A DNA stretch of 64,000 nt, from NCBI RefSeq assembly GCF_022809315.2, contig NZ_JAKZJU020000001.1:1587001-1651000 (forward strand), given 5' to 3'. The position numbers and the translations under genes are program-made. This document shows positions 8,063 through 16,607 of the stretch, piece after piece. Under the pieces are notes generated by a model. The model ran no database searches. It was not told the DNA's origin and saw nothing but the letters and a program-made list of their open reading frames with translations. Source of the DNA: Mesosutterella faecium (GTDB taxonomy: Bacteria > Pseudomonadota > Gammaproteobacteria > Burkholderiales > Burkholderiaceae_F). The first letter of the stretch is position 1. Each line of letters starts with the position of its first letter.

Positions 8063-9853
8063 TTGAAAACGAAGGGGCTCGCTGCGGGCTTGATTTTGGG
8101 CTGGGTCTGTGCGGCGGCGATGGCCGTGGAGCCGGTCTCGGGCCGCCAGGCCGTTCGCTTCGGGCTTTTCGACACTTTCAGCCCGCAGTTCTACGCCCAG
8201 ACCGTGGAGCCGACGCTGAGCTACCTCGCTCAGAAGCTGCCCGGATACCGCTTCGAGATCAAGTACCTGGAGGCGGCTGACGCCGAAAGGTCGCTTTCTG
8301 ACGGCTCCGTCGATTTCTTCATCGCGCCCTCGGGCATTTACGGAATTCTGATCCATTCGGTCGGCATCAGGCACATCGCGACCCGCCGCCGCTTCCCGGG
8401 CCAGGATCCCTCGCGAAGCGTCGCTTCGGCCTTCATCGTCCGCAGCGACCGCACGGACCTGCGCACAATCGCCGACCTCAGGGGGCGCACCGTGGCCGCG
8501 AGCCAGCCGCTCGATTTTGAGGGCTGGCAGATCGCGATGGGCGAGCTCGCGCAGTCCGGCTACAACTGGCGCCGCTTCTTCAAGTCCGTGAATTTCGTTC
8601 ACTATCAGATGCCTGACGTGGTGGCCGAGGTTCTGGCCGGCGGCTCCGACGCCGGCGTCATCCGCGCCTGCGCTCTCGAGCAGCTCGAGCGCGAGGGCTG
8701 GGTGGAGAAAGGGGTGCTGCGGGTGGTGGGCGACAAGGCCGGCCCGGGCGCCTCCTGCCGCCGCAGCACCGGCCTGTATCCGGACGCCGTGATCGGCTCG
8801 CTCGAGCGCGCGAACCCTGACGTAGTGCGCGACGTGACCGTGGCGCTGCTCACGATGCCCGCAGGCGGCGCCGGCTGGGACTGGAGCGTCTCCTCGGACT
8901 TTCTCGCGCTCGACCGCCTCTACCGCAGCCTTGAGATCGGCCCCTACGCGTACCTGCGCGACCGCAGCTGGAAGGCGCTCTGGCAGCGCCACAGGGAGAA
9001 GATCCTGCCGCTTGCCGCGCTGCTGCTTCTGCTGCTCGCCTACGAGGCGCGGCTGCACTACCTCGTGCGCGTGCGCACCCGCGACCTCACCGAGGCGCTG
9101 CGAGCCAAGGATGCGGCCGAAGCCGACGCGAGGCACAGCCGGGAGCGGCTCACGAACCTGGAAAGGGCGGGCGTGATCTCGCAGCTCTCCTCAATGATTG
9201 CCCACGAGCTGAAGCAGCCCCTCGCCTCGATCTCGAACTACGCCTCGGGGCTCGAGGAGCGGTGGCGCAGGGCGGGAGGCCCTCCGGGCCGGCTCGAGCA
9301 GATGGCCGTCGATTCGATCCGCGAGGAGGCCGGCCGCGCCGCGCAGATTGTCGACCGGGTCCGCGCTTATGCGAAAAACCAGGTGGGGCCGATGGGACTG
9401 GTCGATTTTTCCGAGACCGTGAAGAAGGCGATCCGCACCTACGAGCGCAACGCCGCCGCCCCCGTCGAGCTCGGCTCGGAGATCGAGGCGGGCATCACGG
9501 TCCTGGGGCACGGGCTCGAGCTCGAGCTGCTCGCGCTCAACCTGATCCGCAACGCCGGCCAGGCTGCCGCGAAGCAGCCGCATCCGTCCGTCACCGTGAT
9601 CCTTCGGCGCGACGGGCCGAAGGCAGAGCTTGAGGTGCTTGACAACGGGCCGCGCGTGAGCGACTCGGACTTCAGGCGCCTCACGGAAATTTCAGAAAGC
9701 GTGAAGCCGGGGGGACTGGGGCTCGGGCTCGCCATTGTGCGCGACATCGCCGACAGGCACGGCGCCTCGCTGCGGTTCGAGCGGATGGATCCCTGCGGCC
9801 TGAGGGTGACGGTGCAGCTGCGGCGCGAGCCCGATGAAGGAGAAAAGCGATGA
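8063..9853 (+). CDS. Sensor histidine kinase with periplasmic PhnD-like ligand-binding domain
   Basis: 596 residues. Signal peptide (residues 1-21), then a phosphonate/PhnD-type periplasmic-binding domain of about 22-300, the same architecture as the tetrathionate sensor TtrS. One transmembrane helix (about 313-331, KILPLAALLLLLLAYEARL), a short coiled linker, a HisKA domain with the phospho-acceptor H381 in MIAHELKQPLA, and an HATPase domain with the N box (NLIRNAG, about 497), DNGPRVS and GGLGLGLAI. The start is a TTG at 8063 with a G-rich stretch ahead; it gives a good signal peptide. It overlaps the flavoprotein gene by ATGA. No response regulator is adjacent. It probably senses the substrate of the coupled reductase. 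Confidence 0.88.
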   Translation: MKTKGLAAGLILGWVCAAAMAVEPVSGRQAVRFGLFDTFSPQFYAQTVEPTLSYLAQKLPGYRFEIKYLEAADAERSLSDGSVDFFIAPSGIYGILIHSVGIRHIATRRRFPGQDPSRSVASAFIVRSDRTDLRTIADLRGRTVAASQPLDFEGWQIAMGELAQSGYNWRRFFKSVNFVHYQMPDVVAEVLAGGSDAGVIRACALEQLEREGWVEKGVLRVVGDKAGPGASCRRSTGLYPDAVIGSLERANPDVVRDVTVALLTMPAGGAGWDWSVSSDFLALDRLYRSLEIGPYAYLRDRSWKALWQRHREKILPLAALLLLLLAYEARLHYLVRVRTRDLTEALRAKDAAEADARHSRERLTNLERAGVISQLSSMIAHELKQPLASISNYASGLEERWRRAGGPPGRLEQMAVDSIREEAGRAAQIVDRVRAYAKNQVGPMGLVDFSETVKKAIRTYERNAAAPVELGSEIEAGITVLGHGLELELLALNLIRNAGQAAAKQPHPSVTVILRRDGPKAELEVLDNGPRVSDSDFRRLTEISESVKPGGLGLGLAIVRDIADRHGASLRFERMDPCGLRVTVQLRREPDEGEKR

Positions 9854-11268
9854 AAAGAAGGCTGCTTCTGGCCGGGGCCGTGCTTTCTCTGGTGAGCCGG
9901 CCTGGCGCGGCGGGCCCGCGCGGCGGGGTCGACGTTCTCGTGATCGGGGCGGGCATCGCCGGGCTTGCGGCCGCGGTCTCTGCCCGGGAAGCCGGGGCGG
10001 GCCGGGTGCTCGTGCTCGAAAAAGGCCCCATGATCGGGGGTCACGCGGCCTACGCCGACGGCTCCATCTGCGCGGTCTACCCGAAGCTGCAGAAAAAGGC
10101 CGGGATCGAGGATTCGCCCGCTCTCATGGCGCGGCAGCTCTGGGAGTGGGGCGGCCGGCAGGGCGACCTCAGGCTCATTGAGACGCTCGCGCGAGGCTCG
10201 GGCTCCGCGATCGACTGGCTGCAGTCGATGGGGGTGCGCTTCATGCCCCGCGTTTATGTGTCCTATCCCGGCTCCTACCCCCGCGCGATCACTTCCCACC
10301 CGGACCGCGGGGGGTTCGAATACATCTGGGCGCTCAACCGCAGGGCCCGCGCCCTGGGGGTCGAAGTGCTGCTCAACGCGCGTGCTTCCGCCCTGACCTC
10401 CTCGGGCGGCAGGGTGACCGGCGTGCAGGTCGAGCGCTCGGGGCGCACCGAGACGGTCGCGGCCCGCTCCGTTGTGATCGCCACCGGCGGCTTTTCCGCG
10501 AACAAGGCCATGGTGAGGCGCTTCGCGCCGCAGGGCTTCGACCCGGACGCGGGCAGCTCGGCCAACCCCGGAGGGCGGCATTTCGACGGCGCCGACGGCG
10601 ACGGGATCCGGATGGCGCAGGAGGCCGGGGCGGCGCTCTCGGGCATGTCGGAGGTCGAGCTCATCACGCGCCACGGCGGGCGGCTGCTCGACTATGCGGG
10701 CGGCGACATCTACGTGAACGCCGAGGGGCGGCGCTTCGTGAACGAGAACGCCCCGCACCGCGAGCAGGCCCGGGCGATCCTCGCGCAGCCCGGCCAGGTG
10801 ATCTGGGTCATCACCGACTCGAAATCCCTTAAAGGCCCGGTGCTGCAGCACAAGCTGGCGATCGGCGAGGTGCGCCAGGCTGCGTCGGTGGAGGAGATGG
10901 CCCGGGCGATGAAAGTGCCGCGCAGGAGCCTTGAGGAGACGCTGAGCCGCTACAACGGCTTTGTCGAGCGGGGCCGGGATCTCGACTTCGGGAAGACGGT
11001 CTTCACGCAGAAAATCGACACCCCGCCTTTTTACTTCGGCCGCGAGACGCTTGAGGCCCACTACACGATCGGCGGGATAAGGATCAATCCCCAGGCCGCG
11101 GTGCTGCGCGCAAACGGCACGGCGATCCCGGGCCTATGGGCCGCGGGAGAGACCACGGGCGGCGTCCACGGCACGAGCCGCCAGGGCGGGGCGGCCTTCA
11201 CCGACTGCCTGGTCTTCGGGAGGATCGCGGGGCGGGAGGCCGCACGGGCGGCCCGGCGGACGCCCTGA
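9850..11268 (+). CDS. FAD-dependent fumarate/urocanate-reductase-like flavoprotein
   Basis: 472 residues. Arg-rich, hydrophobic N-terminus (MKRRLLLAGAVLSLVSRPGAA) consistent with export. The FAD-binding Rossmann motif is VLVIGAGIAGLAAAVSA. A C-terminal FAD-domain signature (YTIGGIRINP ... GLWAAGETTGGVHGTSR ... FTDCLVFGRIAG) is typical of the fumarate reductase/FAD_binding_2 family. Catalytic-type arginine and histidine residues lie around HGGRLLDYAGG and RRFVNENAPHREQ. It lacks the FMN-binding and haem domains, so a separate electron carrier must feed it. It is translationally coupled to the sensor kinase (ATGA overlap), suggesting the sensor recognises its electron acceptor. The acceptor itself cannot be read from sequence. 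Confidence 0.88.
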   Translation: MKRRLLLAGAVLSLVSRPGAAGPRGGVDVLVIGAGIAGLAAAVSAREAGAGRVLVLEKGPMIGGHAAYADGSICAVYPKLQKKAGIEDSPALMARQLWEWGGRQGDLRLIETLARGSGSAIDWLQSMGVRFMPRVYVSYPGSYPRAITSHPDRGGFEYIWALNRRARALGVEVLLNARASALTSSGGRVTGVQVERSGRTETVAARSVVIATGGFSANKAMVRRFAPQGFDPDAGSSANPGGRHFDGADGDGIRMAQEAGAALSGMSEVELITRHGGRLLDYAGGDIYVNAEGRRFVNENAPHREQARAILAQPGQVIWVITDSKSLKGPVLQHKLAIGEVRQAASVEEMARAMKVPRRSLEETLSRYNGFVERGRDLDFGKTVFTQKIDTPPFYFGRETLEAHYTIGGIRINPQAAVLRANGTAIPGLWAAGETTGGVHGTSRQGGAAFTDCLVFGRIAGREAARAARRTP

Positions 11269-11337
11269 AACGGAAACTCCCGCGATCCTAGCTCCAGAAG
11301 GGGTTGACGCAGGACAAACTCAGGCCAAATTAATTTC

Positions 11338-11380
11338 AAATATCCCGGAAATTCAATGATTTGAATTTGCCGGGATATTT
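11338..11380. repeat. Near-perfect 19-bp stem-loop upstream of transposase
   Basis: Arms 11338-11356 and 11361-11380 pair over 19 bp with a TGAT loop and a single bulged G at 11369. It lies between the flavoprotein stop and the IS1634-type transposase. It could be a terminator that shields the transposase from read-through, although only ATTTTAT follows rather than a clean T-run, or part of the element's left end. Confidence 0.7.
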
Positions 11381-11426
11381 ATTTTATGGTAACATAGTCT
11401 ATAATTAATAAAAACATGCTATCGCC

Positions 11427-13196
11427 ATGGATTCTTCTGAAAACGCCTCCGGCAAAATGAACTTTTCCACTTACACGGACAAACAGGGAAGGACCTATGT
11501 CTACACCTACCGCAACAAGTGGGATCCAAAGAAGCATCAGTCGCGCATTGCGGAGCGGCATCATGTCGGCAGGCTGGATCCGCAGACTCGTCAGGTCCGT
11601 GTGGGAAAAGCCTTTCTTGCCCTTCATCCGGAATACGCCGGCAGGGACTGGTACTGGGCTGGAAACTCACTGGTCAGCGCACAGGACGTCGGAGAAGCGG
11701 AGCCGCAGGAACCGGCTTCCGATGAAGGCTGGGAGCAGAACGAGACCGTTTCCATGGGCTGCACCTGGGCGGCCCGGGAATACTGCATTCTCCACGGCAT
11801 CAGGGATGACCTGAAGTCCGTGTTTGGTGCGGATCTTGCTGAAAAGCTCATGGATCTGGCCATCTTCCAGTTTGACGCCGGCCAGGCCATGATGCTCTAC
11901 AGCGACTGGCTCTCAGGGGTTTATCTGCCGGGGGCCCGGCCTTTGTCCAGCCAGAGAATTTCCGAAGTTCTGGAACAGGTGGACCGCGACAAGCTCAAGG
12001 CCTATTTCAAGCTCCGCTTCAAACGCTCTGCCGAGGAAGCCCGGCAGCGCAGCGCCCTGATCAAAGCCTCGCTCAAGCCCGGCAGCTATGTCCCGCCGCA
12101 AATGCTGGCGCTGGACAGCACGAGCATCTCCACCTACTCCGAGACGATCAGAGACGCCGCCTACGGTCATGCCAAACAGAACCCGGAACTCAGGCAGGTC
12201 AACCTCGCCTTCGTCTGCGACTACGTCACCGGAGAGGCAGTCTTCGCCCACATTTACGAGGGGTCCATCAATGACGCGGCCTCTTTCCGTGAAATCCTTT
12301 TCCAGATGCGGGACGAAGGCATTGAACTGGACAAGATGCTCCTTGTCACGGACCGCGGCTACAGCAGCATCATGAACACCCAGAAATCCCTGGAGCTGAA
12401 CCTGCGGTTCGTCCAGGGCGTGCGGGTCGTCGAGGACTCGGTCAAACGAAAGTTCGACAAACACAGGAAGGATTTTGAAAAACCCGCCTGCCAGTCCGGC
12501 CTGCTGGAGGTTGCCGCCGTCACCGCGCCTGACGCCGAATGGCGCTCCAACCGCCAGGACGTCAAGGTTGCCCTCCATCTCTACAGAAACAACATCCGGG
12601 CAGCAAAGGAATCTTTTGACCTGCTCAAGGCCATCGAGAAAGCCTTGAAAAAGAAGAATGAAGGGCGTTCTGTCGACAGCCAGGCCTGGCAGGACGTTAA
12701 AAATTTTCTGACCTGCACAAAGGATGACTCAGGACGCCCGGTATGGAAGCCTGACTACGAAGCAATCGAAAAGGAAACGCGCTATTACGGCTGCTTTGTC
12801 ATCCGCACCAATGAGATTGCGGATCCTTTCGCCGCTTTGGAAATCTATCGGGAAAGGAATGTGGTCGAGCAGTCCTTTGACCAGTTTAAAAACGAAATCC
12901 ACGGCGACAGGATCCGCTCGACGGACAGCACCTACATCGGCCGGCTGTTCATTTACATCCTCGCGCAGACCCTCAGGACCAGGATGTCCTTCAGTGCGAG
13001 GGCTCAGACTCAAAGAAATTCTGATCTGAAGCTCCCGGGCAATTCCCTGACCCTCGCACTGGCCAAACTCAGGAACGTCCAGGCCACGAAGCTGAAGACT
13101 CACAACAAATGGGTCAGCCAGCAGTTAGCAAAAAAGCATCGTGATTTGTTCACGATGCTTGGTCTTCCCGTTCCTCCCAGGGTTCTTAAAGACTAG
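11427..13196 (+). CDS. IS1634-type DDE transposase
   Basis: 589 residues. The layout matches the IS1634 group of the IS4 superfamily: N-terminal WDPKKHQSRIAERHHVGRLD, then the RNase-H-like catalytic core with Asp in LALDSTSIS (about residue 229), Asp in VTDRGYSS (about 309) and Glu in ERNVVEQSFDQFKNEI (about 488), a Y-(2)-R-(3)-E-(6)-K-like C1 motif. The frame is intact, so the enzyme may be active. Base composition is lower in GC and codon use less biased than in neighbours, as expected of a mobile gene. Confidence 0.92.
   Translation: MDSSENASGKMNFSTYTDKQGRTYVYTYRNKWDPKKHQSRIAERHHVGRLDPQTRQVRVGKAFLALHPEYAGRDWYWAGNSLVSAQDVGEAEPQEPASDEGWEQNETVSMGCTWAAREYCILHGIRDDLKSVFGADLAEKLMDLAIFQFDAGQAMMLYSDWLSGVYLPGARPLSSQRISEVLEQVDRDKLKAYFKLRFKRSAEEARQRSALIKASLKPGSYVPPQMLALDSTSISTYSETIRDAAYGHAKQNPELRQVNLAFVCDYVTGEAVFAHIYEGSINDAASFREILFQMRDEGIELDKMLLVTDRGYSSIMNTQKSLELNLRFVQGVRVVEDSVKRKFDKHRKDFEKPACQSGLLEVAAVTAPDAEWRSNRQDVKVALHLYRNNIRAAKESFDLLKAIEKALKKKNEGRSVDSQAWQDVKNFLTCTKDDSGRPVWKPDYEAIEKETRYYGCFVIRTNEIADPFAALEIYRERNVVEQSFDQFKNEIHGDRIRSTDSTYIGRLFIYILAQTLRTRMSFSARAQTQRNSDLKLPGNSLTLALAKLRNVQATKLKTHNKWVSQQLAKKHRDLFTMLGLPVPPRVLKD
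11427..13196 (+). mobile_element. IS1634-family insertion sequence (ends not resolved)
   Basis: Only the transposase gene is delimited. Terminal inverted repeats and target duplications could not be fixed by eye: the best candidate, TCCCGG near 11343-11348 against CCGGGA at 13202-13207, is too short to claim. Strong stem-loops on both sides (11338-11380 and from 13226) may belong to the element. Confidence 0.6.
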
Positions 13197-13225
13197 AAAC
13201 CCCGGGAGTTCAGGCTGAAAAAAAA

Positions 13226-13392
13226 TCCGGGCGCGTCCGCGCCCGGATGAAATGAGAAATCAAGACTGACTTCATTTCTCATCGCAACTGCCGGAGAAGA
13301 TCCTGCGGGAGAACAGGATCTTCAGAGACGCGGCCGCCGGCGTAGCAGCGGAGAAGCAAGAGACAGCTGCGTTATTCCAAGAAGGAATAACG
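13226..13392. repeat. Array of four stem-loops downstream of the transposase
   Basis: Four consecutive hairpins occur in 167 bp. First, TCCGGGCGCG/CGCGCCCGGA at 13226-13235 and 13238-13247, preceded by A8. Second, ATGAGAAAT/ATTTCTCAT at 13252-13260 and 13274-13282, extended by AAG/CTT. Third, GAAGATCCTG/CAGGATCTTC at 13296-13305 and 13314-13323. Fourth, CGTTATTCC/GGAATAACG at 13370-13378 and 13384-13392. The first may be the transposase terminator or a bidirectional one. The density suggests a structured RNA or an IS end; no coding frame explains it. Confidence 0.6.
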
Positions 13393-13442
13393 GTATTATG
13401 CGCCTTGTTTCTCAAAAAGGGAAGGGCGGGGCGCCGGCACAG

Positions 13443-14048
13443 TCAGTAAAAAATGCGGCCCCAGTCCACGATCCGCACCCGGCCGCCGGAGACCTCGAGG
13501 ACGGACAGGGCGCAGTTTTTCATGGAGAGCTCCTGAAAGCGCGAGGCCGGCCGCCCCATGAGCAGGGTGAGCATGATGCGGGTGACGGAGCCGTGCGCGG
13601 CGACGAAGACCCGCCCGGCGCTGCCCTCCAGGGGGAGAATGGAGCGCTCGAGGACCCCCCTGATGCGGTCCGCGGCCTGCCCGAGCGACTCGCCCCCGGG
13701 CGCGGGGCGGAATGAGGCGGGCTGGTGGAACCAGAGATAGAGCGGGTCGGCGGGGTCGCTGCGCGAGCGGCGCATGTCCCGACCGTCGAATGAGCCGAAG
13801 TTCACCTCGCGCAGATCCTCGAGCACCTGCACTTCGGGGCCGCGTCCCTGCAGCACGATGCGGGCGGTTTCGCGGGCGCGGGAGAGCGGCGAGCTGAAGG
13901 CCCGGTCAAAGGTCACCCCCGAAAGGGCGGCCGCGGTCTCGCGGGCCTGCCTGCGGCCCTCGTCGTCAAGCGGAATGTCCGTGCAGCCCTGGATCTTTCC
14001 GAGTCGGTTCCAGGCCGTCTCCCCGTGCCTGAGCCAGTAAACGAGCAT
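13443..14048 (-). CDS. Histidine phosphatase family protein (phosphoglycerate-mutase-like)
   Basis: 201 residues beginning MLVYWLRHGETAWN. The RHGE motif carries the phospho-histidine (His8). The second core His lies in FVAAHGSVTR (about 153), and Arg/Glu sit in RAFSSPLSRARET and LREVNFGSFDG. It is the usual size of cobalamin-ribazole-phosphatase/GpmB-like enzymes. It follows a second family member by 21 nt, so the two form a tandem pair read from 14693 downwards. The substrate cannot be assigned: GpmB, CobC and sugar-phosphatase activities all share this signature. Confidence 0.9.
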   Translation of the reverse strand: MLVYWLRHGETAWNRLGKIQGCTDIPLDDEGRRQARETAAALSGVTFDRAFSSPLSRARETARIVLQGRGPEVQVLEDLREVNFGSFDGRDMRRSRSDPADPLYLWFHQPASFRPAPGGESLGQAADRIRGVLERSILPLEGSAGRVFVAAHGSVTRIMLTLLMGRPASRFQELSMKNCALSVLEVSGGRVRIVDWGRIFY

Positions 14049-14069
14049 GGGCTCCTCTCTCCGCGCCTT

Positions 14070-14693
14070 TCAGATCAGCCAGTGGCTTACTTTTTCATCC
14101 ATTTCGGCGATGGTGAGCTTTCCGCCCTCAAGCTTCAGGCGGGCGATCGAGCAGTTTCCGACCGGCAGCTTCCAGAAATCCTCGTACTGGAATCCTCCCG
14201 CGAGCGTGAGGATTTCCCGCACGATGATGCCGTGGGCCACGATGAGGACGGTGTGCACCGAGGGGTCGCTTTCCAGGGGCTCCAGCGTGGATTTTTTAAA
14301 GGAGTCGAAGCGCGCGGCCACAAAAGAGAGCTCTTCGCCTCCGAATGCGGGCTTGTAGAGATCCGGACGCACGAACATCCCGTGCAGGGGATTCTCGGGA
14401 TTGGTCCGGGCGTCGCCGTAGGGTTCGCCTTCAAGCGGCCCGAAGCCCATTTCGCGCAGCCTCGGGTCGGGCTCGACCGCGGGGCCGCGGCCGCCCAGGA
14501 CGATCTCGGCGGTTTCCGCCGCGCGGTCGAGGTCCGAGCAGAAGGCCCGGTCGAAGCGGACGTCCTTGAGCCTCGCGGCCAGCCTGCGGGCCTGCTCGCG
14601 GCCCCGTTCGTTCAGCGAGATGTCGGCCCAGCCCTGCAGCTTCATCTCCCGGTTCCAGTCGGTTTCGCCGTGGCGTGTGAGATAAATGTCCAT
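14070..14693 (-). CDS. Histidine phosphatase family protein (phosphoglycerate-mutase-like), paralogue
   Basis: 207 residues beginning MDIYLTRHGETDWN, with catalytic His8 in RHGE, RAFCSDLDRAAET, LREMGFGPLEGEPYGD and a second His in LIVAHGIIVREI. It is clearly paralogous to the downstream gene (same motif spacing, HP_PGM_like) but diverged across the body. It has the first position in the two-gene minus-strand unit. The pair probably arose by duplication; both keep the catalytic residues, so they may act on different phosphate esters. Confidence 0.9.
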   Translation of the reverse strand: MDIYLTRHGETDWNREMKLQGWADISLNERGREQARRLAARLKDVRFDRAFCSDLDRAAETAEIVLGGRGPAVEPDPRLREMGFGPLEGEPYGDARTNPENPLHGMFVRPDLYKPAFGGEELSFVAARFDSFKKSTLEPLESDPSVHTVLIVAHGIIVREILTLAGGFQYEDFWKLPVGNCSIARLKLEGGKLTIAEMDEKVSHWLI

Positions 14694-14775
14694 TAAAAAG
14701 CCCTCTGCGGTTTGTGAACGCCCCCTGCGGGCACGGGCGCCTATTTTAAATCCGGGGCCGCGGCGCGGCCTGCGT

Positions 14776-15399
14776 TCAGCTGTGGACCGCCATGAGCCCG
14801 AGGCCGATCGCGATGAAAATGCTGCCGAATATGCGGTTCGCGATGAGGATGTTGCGGCTGCTGCGCAGCTTCTTCGACAGCAGTTCGGCCACCAGCGTCA
14901 CCCCGGTCATCACGCACAGGTCGGTGAAGCCGCAGGTGAGCCCCATCTGCGCATACTGCAGCAGGATCGGGGCGTCGGTGTTGAGAAAGGGCGTGAGCAG
15001 CGACAGAAAGAAGACCAGGCCCTTCGGATTGGTGAGGTTGACGAGAAGCCCCCGGCGCCAGAGCTGGAACGCGGTCACGGCTCCGTCCGCGCCGCCCCTG
15101 ATCACGACGGTCTGGGGCTTCGCCCTCCAGAGCGAAATGCCCAGCCAGACCAGATAGGCGCATCCGGCGAAGCGGATGATCTGGAAAAGCACGGGAGAGG
15201 CGGCGAGCACCGCTCCGATGCCCACCCCGACGATCATGATGAGGAGAAACACCCCGCAGGACAGTCCGAGAGTCTGCGCAATGCAGCGCCGCCAGCCGTA
15301 GCTCACCGCGGCTGAAAGGGAGGCGATCTGCGCGGGCCCGGGCGACAGGCTCATGCCCCAGCAGAGCGCGAAAAAAGACAGCCAGGTCTCAAAATGCAT
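14776..15399 (-). CDS. LysE/RhtB family amino-acid exporter
   Basis: 207 residues with about six hydrophobic segments. The N-terminal signature reads LCWGMSLSPGPAQIASLSAAVSYGWRR, matching the family's PGP motif after the first helix. A second marker is the LVNLTNPKGLVFFLSLLTPFL block in the middle, with the NPK motif. These inner-membrane proteins export amino acids such as homoserine, threonine or lysine by proton antiport; the specific substrate is not deducible. It is divergent from the aryl-polyene operon, sharing the 15400-15530 promoter region. Confidence 0.92.
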   Translation of the reverse strand: MHFETWLSFFALCWGMSLSPGPAQIASLSAAVSYGWRRCIAQTLGLSCGVFLLIMIVGVGIGAVLAASPVLFQIIRFAGCAYLVWLGISLWRAKPQTVVIRGGADGAVTAFQLWRRGLLVNLTNPKGLVFFLSLLTPFLNTDAPILLQYAQMGLTCGFTDLCVMTGVTLVAELLSKKLRSSRNILIANRIFGSIFIAIGLGLMAVHS

Positions 15400-15530
15400 C
15401 GCAAATGCGGGAGAGAAAAAAAGACGAAGACTCGGAATTGAGCGACACTATAGCACCGGCGCGGATCCGGGCCCTGTCTCCGCGCCGCGGTTTGCGGACA
15501 GGGCCGCGTCTCAAGGAAAGAGGACAGGGC

Positions 15531-16607
15531 ATGAAGCCGCAGAGGAAGGGAAAAAGCGCTTTTGAGGCGAAGGTCGACGCGCAGCGCCTCGCCTGCGCAC
15601 CGTTTGAGTTCCAGGCGGCGGTTTCCATGAGGGATCTCGGGCTGCTCGAGGCGCTTGACGCGTGCGGCGACAAAGGAGCGGCCGAGGAGGACCTGAGGGC
15701 GGCCGCGGGGCTGTCGGAGTACGCCGCCCGGGTGCTTCTCGAGGCGGCCCGGGCCGCGGGGCTCATCGAGCAGGAGCAGGGCCGCTGGAGGCTCACCAAG
15801 ACCGGCTGGTACCTTCAAAACGACGAGCTCACGCGCGCTAATTTTGATTTTGCGGCCGATGTCTGCTACGCGGGGCTTTCGCGCCTGCGCGATTCACTCA
15901 GGAGCGGCCGTCCCGAGGGGCTTCCTGCGCTCGGCCTGCACTCGAAGACGATTTACCCGGGGCTTGGCGCGCTGCCCGAGCCGGCCCGCTCGAGCTGGTT
16001 CCGCTATGACCATTTCTTCTCCGACGCAGCCTTTCAGGATGCGCTGCCTCACGTTCTGGAGCGGCATCCGCGGCTGCTCTACGACGTGGGCGGAAACACC
16101 GGCCGCTGGTCCATTCTCTGCTGCCGCAGCGACCCGCAGCTGCGCTGCGTTGTGATTGACCTGCCGCAGCAGTGCCGGATGGTGCGCGAGAACGCGGCCC
16201 GTGCGGGGCTTTCCGGACGCATCGGCACTTTCGAGGCGGATCTTCTGGCCGATCCCGCGCTGCCGGGCGAGGCCGACCTCTGGTGGATGAGCCAGTTTCT
16301 CGACTGCTTTTCCGCAGAGGATGCGTGCCGGATTCTGCGCGGCATCGCCCGCTCCATGAAAAAAGAGGCGAGGATTCTCGTGCTGGAGCCTTTGCTGGAC
16401 CATCAGCCCTTCGAGGCCGGCCGGCGCTGCCTGGCCGCCTATTCGCTTTATTTCACGGCGATCGCAAACGGGACGAGCCGCTTTTACTCCCAGGAAGAGC
16501 TCCAGGCGATGGCCTCCGGTGCGGGGCTTGAGCTCGAGTCCGCTCTCCAGGGACTGGGCCTCGGGCACACCCTGCTCACGTTCAGGAAGACGGGAGGACG
16601 TTCGTGA
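15531..16607 (+). CDS. SAM-dependent methyltransferase of the aryl-polyene cluster
   Basis: 358 residues from ATG 15531 behind AGAGGA; the frame is open further upstream without a better start. The N-terminal part (about 20-100) is a winged-helix dimerisation domain (AAAGLSEYAARVLLEAARAAGL). The C-terminal part is an O-methyltransferase-type Rossmann fold with the SAM motif YDVGGNTGRWS (about 184-194), VVIDLPQQC and a DLWWMSQFLDCF core. In aryl-polyene clusters a methyltransferase decorates the aryl head group or ring. It is the first gene of the operon and overlaps apeC by GTGA. Confidence 0.88.
   Translation: MKPQRKGKSAFEAKVDAQRLACAPFEFQAAVSMRDLGLLEALDACGDKGAAEEDLRAAAGLSEYAARVLLEAARAAGLIEQEQGRWRLTKTGWYLQNDELTRANFDFAADVCYAGLSRLRDSLRSGRPEGLPALGLHSKTIYPGLGALPEPARSSWFRYDHFFSDAAFQDALPHVLERHPRLLYDVGGNTGRWSILCCRSDPQLRCVVIDLPQQCRMVRENAARAGLSGRIGTFEADLLADPALPGEADLWWMSQFLDCFSAEDACRILRGIARSMKKEARILVLEPLLDHQPFEAGRRCLAAYSLYFTAIANGTSRFYSQEELQAMASGAGLELESALQGLGLGHTLLTFRKTGGRS

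Noticed and set aside
11338..13250. Terminal inverted repeats and target duplication for the IS1634-type element
   Set aside because: Only a six-base inverse match could be found by eye at plausible ends; not enough to set boundaries.
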